Origin: Tomocerus qinae
Taxonomy: Eukaryota; Arthropoda; Collembola; Entomobryomorpha; Tomoceridae
Assembly: GCA_020055645.1 (NCBI GenBank)
Contig: CM034546.1
Location: 12,586,001 to 12,650,000 of the forward strand
Direction of reading: 5' to 3'
Length of the DNA: 64,000 nt
Positions within the stretch are counted from its first letter, which is position 1; the number at the start of each line of letters is the position of its first letter. The position numbers and the translations under genes were made by a program. The notes beneath the pieces were generated by a model. That model saw only the letters and a list, made by a program, of their open reading frames with translations, was not told where the DNA came from and did no database searches. This document shows positions 1-12,318 of this stretch, in pieces.

Positions 1-360
1 AGTAGGGGGGACTTGGGTTGTGGCTTTAGTTGGCTTGAAGTTAATTTTTGCGTGCTACGGTATATCACTTACGGTTATCTTGAAGTTGGCCAGCGAGAAT
101 GAGTTCCTGTCGTCCCATTCCGGGCAGAATGCAAGGTCGCTAGGGCTGGTCTGAACACCTACTTAGCATTTTCTTGCCCAGTCTATGTGATGAGGTCTTA
201 TAACATCTATAGTTCAGATACACATTAGCGTCTTGAAGATATCACCTACAGGCAGAAGAGTATGCATTTCGGCTCCGCCGCGAGTAATCTGCATATCTCG
301 GAACTCGAGTCAAGGTTCTCTGGAATTCTCTAACTCAGAACTCACGGGTAAATCACAAAA
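1..360. other. Unassigned sequence upstream of the BEL/Pao remnant
   Basis: No open frame or recognisable motif was found. It may be decayed gag or leader sequence of the retroelement that follows, because the pol-like frame begins immediately after it, but nothing here proves that. Confidence 0.3.
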
Positions 361-3348
361 GTGTCCGAAATCGGGAGAACACTGACCTTTCGGTTAAGAA
401 CTATCCGATATTCCAGTAGATCTTGTCCCGCCGCACAAGTTGAGACCAATTTCGTTCATCTTGAGCACTTTTTCACAGGTAAAAGTTGGCTGTACCGGGA
501 CCGCCACGTTGCACACAACCTACCTCGTCGAAGCCAACAACCCAAGTTAGACGATGGTTCTACTACTACCATGATGGATGCTGAAGTAGCAAAGAAAATT
601 GAACTGGATGGCCCAAAAGATCCCTTTCGTATGCGTTGGGTGAAGAATACTGAACATGCAGAGTTGGATTCAATGAGAGTGACATTGACAATAGTTGGAG
701 CAGATAAAAGTAAAAGTTTTTGTCTGAAGGATGTGCGCACTATACCCGACCTCGATTTAGCGGCTCAGTGTATTGACACGAAGAGACTATGAACAAAGTG
801 GCCGTATTTATCGAATGTGCCAATAGCTTCCTTGCAGAATGCGAAACCAACTATTCTCATTGGACAGGACAATGCAAGTTTGATTGCAGCGCGACAGTTA
901 CTGGAAGGCCCTGCAAATGCTTCTGTAGCCACCCGAACCAAGCTTGGATAGGTACTACATGGAAACTCTACGAAATTCAGAGGACGAGTGGATGGAATCT
1001 GCACACACTTAAGAGTCGTAGACTCAGATAAGTTGGAGTCTTTGCAACTCACGAAAAAATTGTTCGAGACAGAAAGTTTTGGTGCTACTGCAACTTCCCT
1101 CTTAATTGATGACCGCCGAGATGACGAATTGCACCAACTGATGAAAGAGCAATTCAAGACGGAGAATTTCGGAGCAATGTTGCTGCCGAATCTGCCGAAG
1201 TCGAAAGAAGATATTCGTGCAGAAGATATAATCAATAAAACTAATCGCCGTGTTGGCCCACGCTGGGAGACGGGGCTTCTCTGGAGAAATGATGACATTT
1301 GCCTTCCTGAAAGCAAGGAGAATGCCCGGAGGAGACTCAACTCTATCGAGAAAAAGATGGACAGGAACCCGAAGTTCGCAACGAAATATTGTGTGAACAT
1401 AGATGAATATTTGCGTAAAGGTTACGCTCGAAAGCTCACCCCAGAAGAAGCAAATGACGTAAGTGACAAAACCTGGTACCTGCCACACTTTGCTGTCAGT
1501 AAACCGAGTAAGCCCGATAAAATTCGGTTGGTTTTTGACGCTGCAGCCAAGAGTAATGGATTTTGCCTCAACGACGAATTATTGAAGGGACCCGACTTGC
1601 TGTGCTCACTAGTTGGAGTTCTGTACACGTTCCGACAGAGAAACATCGGATTCACCGCCGACATTCGTGAGATGTTTCATCAGGTGATGATTCGGAAGGA
1701 AGATTTGCCTGCTCAACATTTTACTTGGAGAGGTATGAACCATAAGAAAGAACCTGATGTCTACGAAATGTCTGCTATGACATTTGGAGCTACCTGCTCA
1801 CCAAGCCTAGCACAGATCTGCAAGAATCGCAATGCAGAAGAATTCCGTGAGGAATTTCCGAAAGCTGCTGAGGCCATAATCAAACGACACTACGTGGATG
1901 ATCTGCTGGACAGCTGGGGTAACAAGGAAACTGCAGTGAAATTAATTAAAGAAATCGAAGTTCAGCGTTGAGGAGGATTTGAGTTAAGAAATTGGAGCTG
2001 TAGCTTCCGAGATGTCCTACAGTCAATTCCTCCCGATTTACGTTCTACTGATAACAAGGATCTCAATCTAGAATCGGAGCTGCCCACAGAACGAGTAGTG
2101 GGACTTCAATGGAATCCGAATTCAGATACGTTTACATTTGCGTGCCAGTTTCATCCAGTCAAGAAAGAAATCTTAGAAGGTATAAGAATTCCGACCAAGA
2201 GAGAAGTGTTGCAGCTCGTGATGTCCGTTTATGACCCACTGGGATTCCTCACGCACTTCATTGTCAAAGCAAAAATCCTTATGCAGGATATCTGGCGAAG
2301 TGGAATCGGTTGGGGATGACTCCATGCCCGGCAGTTTGAATGAGAAGTGGAGGAATTGGCTGGATGAATTGAAACGAGTTACCGCAGTACGCATACCAAG
2401 ATGCTACTCTCCGGATATTGACAGTGCTGAGTCAATACAGCTACATGTGTTTACCGATGCCAGTGAGAAAGCTTTCTCAGCTATTGCCTACCTGCGTGTG
2501 AAATATGGAAATGGAATCCGGACTGTCTTTATGACTGCAAAATCAAGAGTCTCACCTCTGCGGCCAATGTCAACTCCTCAGTTGGAATTGCAAGGAGCCC
2601 TGCTTGGAAGCCGCCTTGCTGAAACGATCAAGAAAGAACACGAGATTAAAATTGATGTGACTTATTACTGGACGGACTCTCGCACTGTACTTTGTTGGCT
2701 GAAATCCGATGCCAGAAAGTACAAACCCTTTGCAGCACACCGTGTTGGTGAAATTCTGGAGACGACTGATGTGGACAAGTGGAACTGGGTGCCCACTGCC
2801 GAAAATGTTGCAGATGAGTCGACTAGGGACTTGGATGATTCTGACTTTTCGCCTACAAGTCGTTGGTTCTGTGGTCCTGCATTTCTCCAACTTAGTGAAT
2901 CGGAATGGCCCAAGGGGAAGAAACCCTCTCGAGAAGTTGACCCTGATGACCTGGAGTTGAAGCCAGAATTCGTGAATGCAGTCACAGCAGTGTCATCTGA
3001 GAAAATAGAAATCTCTGAAGCCTTGCCCGAAGCTAATGTTAATTCGACTTGGTGGAGACTGACTCGATCCATTGCCTGGATAAGAAGATTCGTCGGCAAT
3101 TTAAAATGTAAATTTAAGAAGCAAGAAACTAACTCTGCTTCCTGGTTAACTCTGAGGGAAATTCTAGAAGATGAATTTATAGCGCTGAAGCGAGCCCAGA
3201 GGGAAAGTTTTGGAACGGACCTGGAGTTGCTGGAGAAAGGAAAGACACTTCCTAAGTCAAGTAAATTAGTTTTGCTGTCTCCATGCGTTGATGATGAAGG
3301 AGTTCTTCGAATGAGTGGAAGAACTGTGAAAGCTAAAGCTGAAAAATG
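361..3348 (+). pseudogene. Degenerate BEL/Pao retrotransposon pol (protease-RT-RNase H), integrase lost
   Basis: The region reads through a retropepsin-like segment (LDDGSTTTMMD from 547), a reverse transcriptase with HFAVS, KIRLVFDAAAKSNG and YVDD (YVDD at 1891-1902), and an RNase H-like part (VFTDASEKAFSAIAYL, then YYWTDSRTVL). This domain order and these motifs are typical of BEL/Pao pol (peptidase A17 type). The frame is broken by in-frame stops at 790-792, 949-951 and 1969-1971 and by a one-base shift near 2315-2320. The protein-like frame ends at 3348, before any integrase, and no LTR is visible on either side. It is a truncated, inactive copy. Confidence 0.9.
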
Positions 3349-4547
3349 AAACGCTACTTTTCAGAATTGAGGAGTGTTAGTATGGAATACACGTTAAATT
3401 TTAGAGAGTTTATTTTCTGAAATATCCTGCTTAAATTTAGTTTAATCTAATTGAATTGCAAAACGTCCCCAAATTAACTTTGCTAAGAGGTTTATAGCTA
3501 CTAATGATTCCTTTAAATTTTTCTAAAACCGGTTGATGACTTTGATTACCGGTTGAAACCGGCATTTTTATAAATATTATGTGGAATTAGTATCAAAACA
3601 TTTTACTCACTGTTGCAATAAAATTACTATTTATTACATTGGCAAATTAATTTACTTGCTGAAATGCAAATTGTGAGCATTTAAAATTGAACTAAGTAAC
3701 ATACCTATCACTTCTGACTTTTATAGGCAAGTAAATTCCAAGAACTCTAGAAGGCTAATGCTAATGCTCTATATATAGCGACTCTTAACCCGATTTGCAT
3801 ATCTTTCGTCATTCAAACCGGTTTATAGCATTTTTATTTAACATTGTGTGGAATTAATGTCTAAAAATTTTACTTACTGCAATAAAATTACTATTTATTA
3901 CATTGGAAATTAATTTACTCACTGGAATGCAAATTCTGAGCATTTACAATTTTCCGTCGTAAAATTCGTTTCTTTCTCACTGTAAGCCCACATATTTGAA
4001 GATTCTGACAAAATATGATATGTCATATAATATTGATTTAAAGTTTGCTATGGAACATGAATAGACATTAAGTTTCAAACACGCTTAATTTGTCCTTGGA
4101 ATTATACTGTAATGTCTGTAATATACTCTAGTATATATCCTAATCGTCATTCATGCCAAGTATTCCTTATTAGCATGAGGTTAGGGAAAGTATTCCATTA
4201 AAATATTGTGGAACTATGTACTAAACAAGGAGCAAATGCGACCATCTAATAAGGATAAAAATAAAACTGATTTAAGTGGGTTGTGGTTGTTATGACAGGT
4301 CTGACTTCTGAACATTTGAAATTAAGTTGTCACACTAAAAAATAGAAATTCGAATAGACAATTCAGCTAATGGTATATCGTGATCGTTCAATGTAATGGT
4401 CATTATGGGTCAAATAAAACCAAATAAAAAGTTAAACATTGCTTAAAAATGGAAACAACTTATATTCAGAGTTTTAATCAAGGTGGAAAAGTGACAATAA
4501 AAAGTACAATCAAAAGGGAAGCTTGTATTTGAGAGTTTGAGAGTGTT
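3349..4547. repeat. AT-rich spacer with a local direct duplication (3558-3690 and 3815-3953)
   Basis: Two segments of about 130 bp share AAACCGG, GTGGAATTA, TGCAATAAAATTACTATT and ATGCAAATT in the same order, about 260 bp apart. A short block inside the spacer (3711-3787, containing CTCTATATATAGCG) recurs at 5716-5789. The stretch 4010-4200 resembles the tail of the duplicated units at 34020-34180 and 62100-62260 (ATTGATTTAAAGTTTG, then CCAAGTATTC). No gene was seen. Confidence 0.6.
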
Positions 4548-5028
4548 GTGTCCTTATGGGAGAACGATTCAGCCCATTTTCACTTCTCCAAAACATTAAC
4601 TCGGGAAGCAAAAGAAGAAATAATTAAATTATTTGAAGAGGGGATACAAAAGCCAAAGCAAATACTAAGGCAATTAGAAGAAAACTTGACCACAGTCCCA
4701 AAGACCGATCAATTGAAATTTTTTTTAAAACGGTATATACAGGAAGAAATACTACAACTAGGATGGTATCCACCTACATAAATCCTAATCGCTGGGAGAA
4801 GTGGACAAAGTTTCTATGTGGCATGTTATGTTCAACACCCTGTCTTTTAGGGATTCAAAATGTACCTGTCCAATTTATCAAAAAACTATGTGCAAACATA
4901 TCATTGGAATTGCTAGCATGAGAAGACGACATACATTTCCCGCAAGGGCTAAACAGTTTACAAAACAGGGCGTAAAAAGAAAACCAGGAAGACCTCTAGG
5001 CATAACCAAAGCTCTGGTGAAACCGTGA
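4548..5028 (+). pseudogene. MULE-type transposase remnant with SWIM zinc finger
   Basis: The first part (4548-4781) encodes a charged helical segment (REAKEEIIKLFEEG followed by VPKTDQLKFFLKRYI), like the N-terminal region of FLYWCH/MULE-associated proteins. After a stop and frame change, 4801-5028 encodes a SWIM-type zinc finger, CTCPIYQKTMCKH (CxC-x7-CxH), and a basic tail with GRPLGIT. SWIM fingers lie near the C-terminus of MULE transposases. The DDE core between the two parts is absent. It is most likely an internally deleted transposase; a spliced host gene is possible but no clear introns were seen. Confidence 0.6.
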
Positions 5029-5170
5029 ATTAGTATTATAATTTTTACTAACTATAAAAGTCATTCAAAGTTCCCATTTGACATTATAATTATAATTTAA
5101 CATTGACTAAATAAAATCATTCTAAGTATTGCCCTTTGTACTCGATCTATTGACTTTCGTACTTTTTTAT

Positions 5171-5230
5171 TGACCCAGTTAGACCTGACCCAGTTAGACC
5201 TGACCCAGTTAGACCTGACCCAGTTAGACC
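5171..5230. repeat. Minisatellite, 4 exact copies of a 15-bp unit
   Basis: TGACCCAGTTAGACC is repeated four times without a mismatch, directly followed by a decayed half unit. There is no coding context. Confidence 0.95.
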
Positions 5231-7345
5231 AGTTTCTTGGTATAGACCATTAGACTATTTTCTAAAAGCCTTCTTTTTATTGACAAAAAACCTTTTTCTA
5301 TTTACCCTGAAACCATTACCCCTTATATTCGAGGACGGGGTATTAATGATTAATACAACTTTATAAATTTAACACCCCATTTCCACAATTTTTCTCCTAT
5401 TCCAATAATTGATATCTGAAAATATTTATTTCCATTAATCATTACGAAATGGTTATTGAAAATTGAGGTCTTCAATTTTAGATAACAAATTGCGGTCTTT
5501 GAAATTCTTATTTTGAAATCTAACAAACACTGTTGGTTTCCCTGGTTGTGGTTTATGACCGAGTTGCTGAAATTGAATTTTATTTTCAACCCTAAAACTT
5601 TTAGGTGTGTTTTCGATTAAAAAATAAGCGTGGCGTATAATATAATTCTTTGCGGTGAACATATGTCCAAAATTGAACCAAGTAAGTAGACATAGTGCAA
5701 TCTAACATACGTAGTACTTCTGACTTTTATCTATAGGCAACTAAGCTCCAAGAACTAGCGAAGGTTAATGCTCTATATATAGCGGCTCTTAAACGTTGTC
5801 GGGGATACTCCGATAAAATACAATAACTACATCATGTAAGACAACGATAAAAAATAATGCTCGATTTGCGTGTCTTTCGTCTTTCTCTATGTAAAATAGC
5901 AAATAGAAGTAAAACAATTTAAAACTCTTTGAAATTTATTATTTTATTCCCCAGTTTAATGTGAATTATAATCAAAGCATGTATATACGAAACACCTGGC
6001 ATGCATATAAAGCGATTTAATTTTGTTTTACAATATCATAATATCTATGTTGGATATAACTAATTAATTATATTATATCTAAACTAAATTTATTTAAGCT
6101 TTAAATTACTATTAATGGCAACTACCATTATTCTCAGACACATATAGTGTAGTTTTAATGCATCATGAATTGTGTAATTGTAAATCTATTATAATAATTT
6201 GAATAAGCTGATTGTGGGCATTAGCTACCAAAACTTGTAATAAAACTTAAATTCTTTATAAAAATATTTGGAGTGTTTTAGATATCGTTTTAGTTGAATA
6301 TAAAGAGGATTCGGCATATAATATGGAATTCCTTTAAAATATTAATGTTATCCATATAATTGTACAATTACTTAAACCTGTAAATTGTGGACATGGGTAA
6401 TCCGTCTCTTGATTGTAATTCACTTTCTCAAAGCCCACATATATATTTGACATGTAGTAGCCAATCAGTAAATTAAATCCATTAGTTTACACGACTTACG
6501 TTTCTTGTCTGGTTACTAATTAAGATAATACTTCACTTTCATTTACTCACGACACCATAAAACCACTAATGTAAAAATTCTCCCGCATCCATATATTTGT
6601 TAACTGTATATTGTCACCCTTGTCTTGCACGTTTACAATTTTGTCTATCAAGATCAGAGCTACGCTTAAAGTCAGCTGAAGGTGAAATACCTCAACGCAA
6701 GTTTCCGAGTGCTAAAAAGAGTAACATTCTTTACAACTTTTCTACAACTACAACTGCCCATACAAAACATGCAGAACATCTACACAAGATATATTATAAA
6801 TGAGACTAAATACAAGCTGCAAGAAGACTATTTGAACAAGCAGAGCAGACAGAGTATAATAGTAGTTTTAACACAGCATTATTTGATTAACCACTTACAT
6901 TCACCAACTGAGTTCCCTCCTTCCATGCGTTAAACATGCCTACCTATCTGACCCTGTGGCAGGGTTACCAGATTTTCATCAAAGGATTTAAGTATCCTGG
7001 CCAACAATAGCCATTTACCAACCCACGCCCTTCGGGCGCGTATAGATAAATTTTAATGCTTACAAATGTCATACAGCCGTATTTGGCGCAATTATTTGGG
7101 CGCGGCTAACAAATTTGCTGTTTTTTGTTGAAAAAGAAGCAGAAATAATGAAATTACGTATCTTGATATAAATATTCTTGCATATTACTTCATATATGAA
7201 GAAGCAAATCAAGAGAAAATACTAATTCGCGCGAAGCGCGAGAGATTTTTCAAATTCATCTTCAAAACTGATCAATAAAGACTTAACGAATTTTGAGTAA
7301 TTTAGCTTTAACGGTTTAGTGTCATAGTTGAGGAAGAGAGGTTTG
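5231..7345. other. AT-rich intergenic DNA
   Basis: No gene was recognised. A block at 5716-5789 repeats 3711-3787. Two GC-rich islands contain near-palindromes (around 7026-7040 and 7228-7246, GCGCGAAGCGCG). Similar GAAGCGCGAAA motifs occur at about 14018, 33350 and 60590, which suggests a dispersed element. Confidence 0.4.
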
Positions 7346-7439
7346 TTATTTATACCCCACTGATAAGTTATTAATAAATTTCCTTCGAAATTGGAAGACA
7401 ATTTTGACTATTAAACTGAATTTAACGATAAAAATACTT

Positions 7440-7612
7440 GGGCTAAAATGGGCTTTGATGTCATAGGGACCTCCAATGTATTCACAGGTAATAGTTTTGA
7501 GATTAGGGTCACAAGTACAAGGGAACAAAACGTCGTGTGGTGGACAATAAATTCCCTGGGAGGAGACAATAAATGCAAACAGGACAATCAGGATAATATT
7601 ATAATGGAACAT
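7440..7612 (-). CDS. First exon of a secreted LRR-type protein (partial)
   Basis: The ATG at 7610-7612 opens a peptide with a clear signal sequence (MFHYNIILIVLFAFIVSSQG) followed by CPPHDVLFPCTCD and TITCEYIG. The CP-x-PCTCD-x-TITC pattern is the N-terminal cysteine cap of extracellular leucine-rich repeat proteins, including the arthropod oplophorus-luciferin monooxygenase non-catalytic subunit type. I chose this methionine over upstream ones because the signal peptide starts there and a TATA box lies about 60 bp upstream. No LRR exons were found further left, so the gene is either spliced with unseen exons or a fragment. The 3' exon boundary is uncertain. Confidence 0.55.
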
Positions 7613-7670
7613 TTTGGCTGACTCGGGCGAAGGTTTTTGGATAAAATAATAATTCTTTACGAGGATGATG

Positions 7671-7680
7671 TCTTTATATA
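7671..7680 (-). promoter_or_regulatory. TATA box of the LRR-type gene
   Basis: CTATATAAAG on the minus strand lies about 60 bp upstream of the ATG at 7612, a position consistent with transcription starting near 7645. Confidence 0.55.
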
Positions 7681-7720
7681 GGGAATGTATTGCATCAGCA
7701 AAAAATTTATAGGGAGTCAC

Positions 7721-9095
7721 GAAATTATCATTTCATGCAATCCTCGAGTCGATAACCGATAAATCATTGTCAAGTATCAAGTGTATTATCAAGTAACTGG
7801 TCAAAAACACGATTTATAATTCGGAAAATTACATGCATTGATGTTGCATGATGTTAATTGAATTTAATCTCTCCCACATAAGTTTAATCAAGTTTTATCA
7901 ACAATTAATGTAAGTAACTAATTTACAGACGTCGGAATTTTATTTGTATAAACATTTTTCAGACTAAAGTGAGAGTCGTGACATTTTGTATCTCGACGCT
8001 TCATGCCCTGATGATTTCAAAAATATAAATATTATGTTTCATAATGTAAAGAAATTGTCAAAATTAATGACAATTTCTTGTAATGTCTACAGCTAAAGGG
8101 ACCCCAAAATGGATAAAAAGGGTCACCCGACAACAAGGGACAGATTTGAATTTTGTATGGTAGATGTTTTTATTAAAATGCATTACTTGGTATTGCAGGT
8201 TGTAAATGAAAATATGAATTTGTATAGCAGGTTTGGCAGTAAGTGTTAATTTATTTGAAAGTACCTGCTAAATAGGTCTGAAAATATTTCTCAAGAAATA
8301 AGTATGGTACTACGTGTGGTGTGGTAACTATGAGAAAAGTAACGCAAATGTGTGTTCTCCTTTAAATAACACGGTAAATAATGACTGGAGTTTTAAAAAA
8401 TTCCTAACTTGTCCCAAACAACAAATTAACACAATTGTATAGTTAAGAGATATTGATACATCCTGATATCAAGAACAAACGAGCCGTTCTCAGCCGTTTT
8501 GACAAAATAACAGGTCAAAGTTTAGTGGTCAATTGACCAAATTACCCGACGTCCGTCAATAGGTTGTCTGATTATGTTCAAAAACGTTCTATTTAATATC
8601 TGCTATGTTGGCGCAGTTTAAAACAGTACTCTGTACTGCCTACGTACTCTGATCAAAGTACAGAAGATAATGTAATATTTGGGCCAATGCCTTTGAGAAG
8701 ATGCATCGATTGCGTAAATAAGTCAATCTGCTCTCATCTAGTATTTGGTTTTTTAACAAATATGAATGCATACTTAATACATTTATTTGCATGAATACAT
8801 AATATGTAATAGATTGTTAATCTTATATAATTGACAGAATACATGTATCGTAATTTAAAATTGCAGAACTCTATATATTGGTCAAAATTATCATTTTATG
8901 CAATACTCGAGTCGATAACCGATAAACCATTGTCAAGTATCAAGTGCTTTTTATCAAGTAATTGATGAAAAATACGTGATTTATAATTAGGAAAATTACA
9001 TTCATTGATTATTGATGTTATTTCAATTTAATCTCTCCCACATAAGTTTTATCAAGTTTTATCAATAATTAATGTAAGTAACTAATTCACAGACG
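7721..9095. repeat. Direct repeat pair of about 210 bp (7721-7931 and 8884-9095)
   Basis: Both copies contain CTCGAGTCGATAACCGATAA, CATTGTCAAGTATCAAGTG, CTCTCCCACATAAGTTT and AATGTAAGTAACTAATT in the same order and orientation, diverged by scattered substitutions and small indels. The first copy sits directly upstream of the LRR-type exon. Between the copies (7932-8883) no gene was found. Confidence 0.8.
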
Positions 9096-9403
9096 ACAAC
9101 GACAGCAAGCAAAATTGGATGTTCATTAAGACTAATAATATAGAATAGCACTGGGTCGTTTCCAGAAACGTGTGGAAGGGGCCTTTAATACAAAAATATT
9201 TAAATACTTTGCATTACATCAAATGGGTGGATTCGTTTAAGGAATATGCTTGAAAAATAAATTATTCAAACACGCATCAGTTTTTATCGACAAATAGGTG
9301 AAATGCCTAAAAAGTAAATATTTTGGGGCAAAGAATTTAAAATTGTTTAAGAAAATTGTAGTGTAATAATTTGTTAAATTAAAGGTATGTTCGGCTTGGC
9401 AAG

Positions 9404-9522
9404 GCAAGGCACGGTAGCAAGTGTCCAAAGCATTCCACTGGAAGCTGAGGTTAAGCTACGTTGTCCGCTGAGCAATGTTTGGATGGGTGATGAGTATGCG
9501 ACTTGTAGCTTGACTACAGACT
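9404..9522 (+). pseudogene. 5S rRNA-like segment (5S pseudogene or 5S-derived SINE head)
   Basis: GAGGTTAAGCTACGTTG and, 28 bp further on, TTTGGATGGGTGATGAG match the internal control region of 5S rRNA genes (TTAAGC-ACGT and TTGGATGGGTGACC) in order and spacing. The 5' and 3' stems are poorly conserved, so it is not a functional 5S gene. It could be the head of a SINE3-type retroposon, but no clear tail was recognised. Confidence 0.6.
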
Positions 9523-9835
9523 GTTTAAATCTAACATCTAAGAAACAACTCAGCCCCTTGCCTTGAAAAATCCTAGCGCTACAAACAACGTATCTAGGTG
9601 GAAACTCCAAGAAGTACCCTATTCGGCTCGGTGCAAGTACGGAATAGGTAAATTACTTGGGAAACTAACTATAAATCTACTATAAAGTCTGATACTGGAG
9701 AAAAGCTTCGGCTTATGTAACTTGACTATAAAGCTTTGATTTTATGATTTTTTTTTTTTTTTTATTTTCTTGGAAATCATTTTAGAAAACAAAAATTTAG
9801 GCTTTTCTGCTTTGAATTTCTGCGAAAGACATCAT

Positions 9836-10296
<461 letters not shown>

Positions 10297-10440
10297 CTTA
10301 TAATTTAATTTAACTCATTTAATATCTTATCAAATATAGTATTAGTACAAGGTATCGAAAAACCCGGGTTTTTTAGGAAAAAACCCTCGACCCCGGGTTT
10401 TTTGGGCTTTTTAGGGTTTTTTGGGTTTAACCCGTTCCTT

Positions 10441-12318
10441 ACTACGGTTACCATATGGTAACAGTCAGGGACATCGAATTCAAATATTTTTATTTTGTAG
10501 ACAACATAAAATAATATGCATGCCGCCAATTGTGAATCATCCCTAAGGCATGTCCTTCCACATTTTACAAAAAAGTATCACATTTTGTCTTTTCTTCGTT
10601 TTTTTATGAAATTTCGAATTTGTGCATCCGAATCACTTCTGCAAAATTAAGGAATTTTTTTTTCAAAAATTAATAGATACAAAATGGGAAATAATTTTAT
10701 CCTTGTTAGTGTTTTCAATGAGTCTTCAGTATCCATATTTATCGACAATAGACTAAATTACAAAATTCAAAAAACGCTTTAAGCGCTGTGTCGCTGCAAG
10801 CGTCAGTGTTACCATTTGGATACTCTAGTAAGATATGATGTCAGTTATAGTGCAGCAAGCTGTGTGTGACAGTTAGGCCTAGTCCACCTCCATATCTCAG
10901 TATATTGTACCGTGGAATCTATAGCAATTAAAAATAATTACTTTGTTTTTACATTCCATCACTCTTTTATGGTTTTGTTTGTAAATTCTTCAATTATCAC
11001 TTTATTCAATTACTATAATATAAATTCTTAGACACTTAGTAATAATTATCTATTGTTAGAAACTAGTATAAATACCATCTCGAAACCTACATCGAGAGGT
11101 CATTCCTCAATCTGTTCTTCAACTCTCATCTCTTCCACATATCTTCAATTGGCGATTCACCTCTCTACCTTACTTAACTCAACTCTTCTCTTCTACCTAT
11201 TGTAATGAACAAAATATTGAATAATAAAAGATAAAACGAAAATCAACATCTAGTCTACCTATTAACTAAACGGTTTCATCCCGGCATACTAAACCCGCAT
11301 CAACTGGCACTCTGCACCATAAATAAGTAGGCACACTACAATATTTAGTCATGACCCCAATGTTTCATCAAATCTGGACTGGAGGTCACGTCTTGAACCT
11401 CCCCACCCCCTAAGTGGTGGGTGGGGAGGTTGGGGCAAAATGAGATTCCACTGGATTTGGACAGATATTGAACCAATAAACAAATCCCCACCCATCTTTA
11501 CCACCTCCGAACCCCCTTTAGGCTGTATTTAGACAGCGATCACGTTGCCCCAATTGCCTTCTCCACCGTTGCCCCAAGTTTGGCAACTTAACTTATTACC
11601 TTAGATTTTTCCTCGTTGATCCATTTGCTTTCTAATGTGCTTATTTAATCTATTGAATTCGTTGCCCCCGTTGCCCTAGATGAAAAGGTACATTTAAAAC
11701 ACTTGGGGCAACGAGGGAAATAAATTAAGGTAATAGGTTGGACAATTGGGGCAATGAGATCCCGCTGCCTAAATCCAGTTCCCCTGATAAAATCGGAATT
11801 TTTGGATTAAATTGAGAAAATTCGAATTTCCCTAAATGTTTAATAATCGCTCAAGCGGGTATTATTATTAGTGATCTAATAACTAGTGGGTGGTTTCGGG
11901 TACAATGTATACATATCTACTTTATGTTGAGATCGGATGAATGTTTTGTTGGCCAGCGGGTGATTTCTAAAATGACATTATAAGAGAAATCCTCCCATGG
12001 CTGAGAATGCTCGATGAACTCCAATACCAAACCAAGGCCTGTCTGCCCTTTCATGAACTTTGTGGATATTTTATTTACCTCCCACTTACTGTATCTGGAG
12101 TTAAAAAAAGGGACTGAGGTTGATGATTCGTGTCAAGACTCTATCATACGGACTGAATACGCTATCCTCAGTTTGACGTCTATTGTTTTACCAAGCTTAC
12201 AAATATTCAGATTAGAATATTACGCTGCACAGAAGGTGGACAATGAAAGCTGATGACGTCAAAAGAAATCCTGACAGGTGGAAGAAGTGTGACATCGGTT
12301 TGTGCGTAAAATGCTTTG
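10441..12318. other. Non-coding interior of the TTAA element
   Basis: No gene was found. CCTCCCCACCC and GGGTGGGGAGG (11398-11430) form a hairpin with an 11-bp GC-rich stem. Around it, 11525-11610 and 11690-11780 are inverted copies of a segment containing GTTGCCCCAATTG and TATTACCTTA, so this is probably a small foldback element. Confidence 0.5.

Noticed and set aside
10356-10440. AAAACCC/GGGTTTT runs as an interstitial telomere
   Set aside because: They are irregular, lie at the ends of a hAT-like element, and recur at its other copy.
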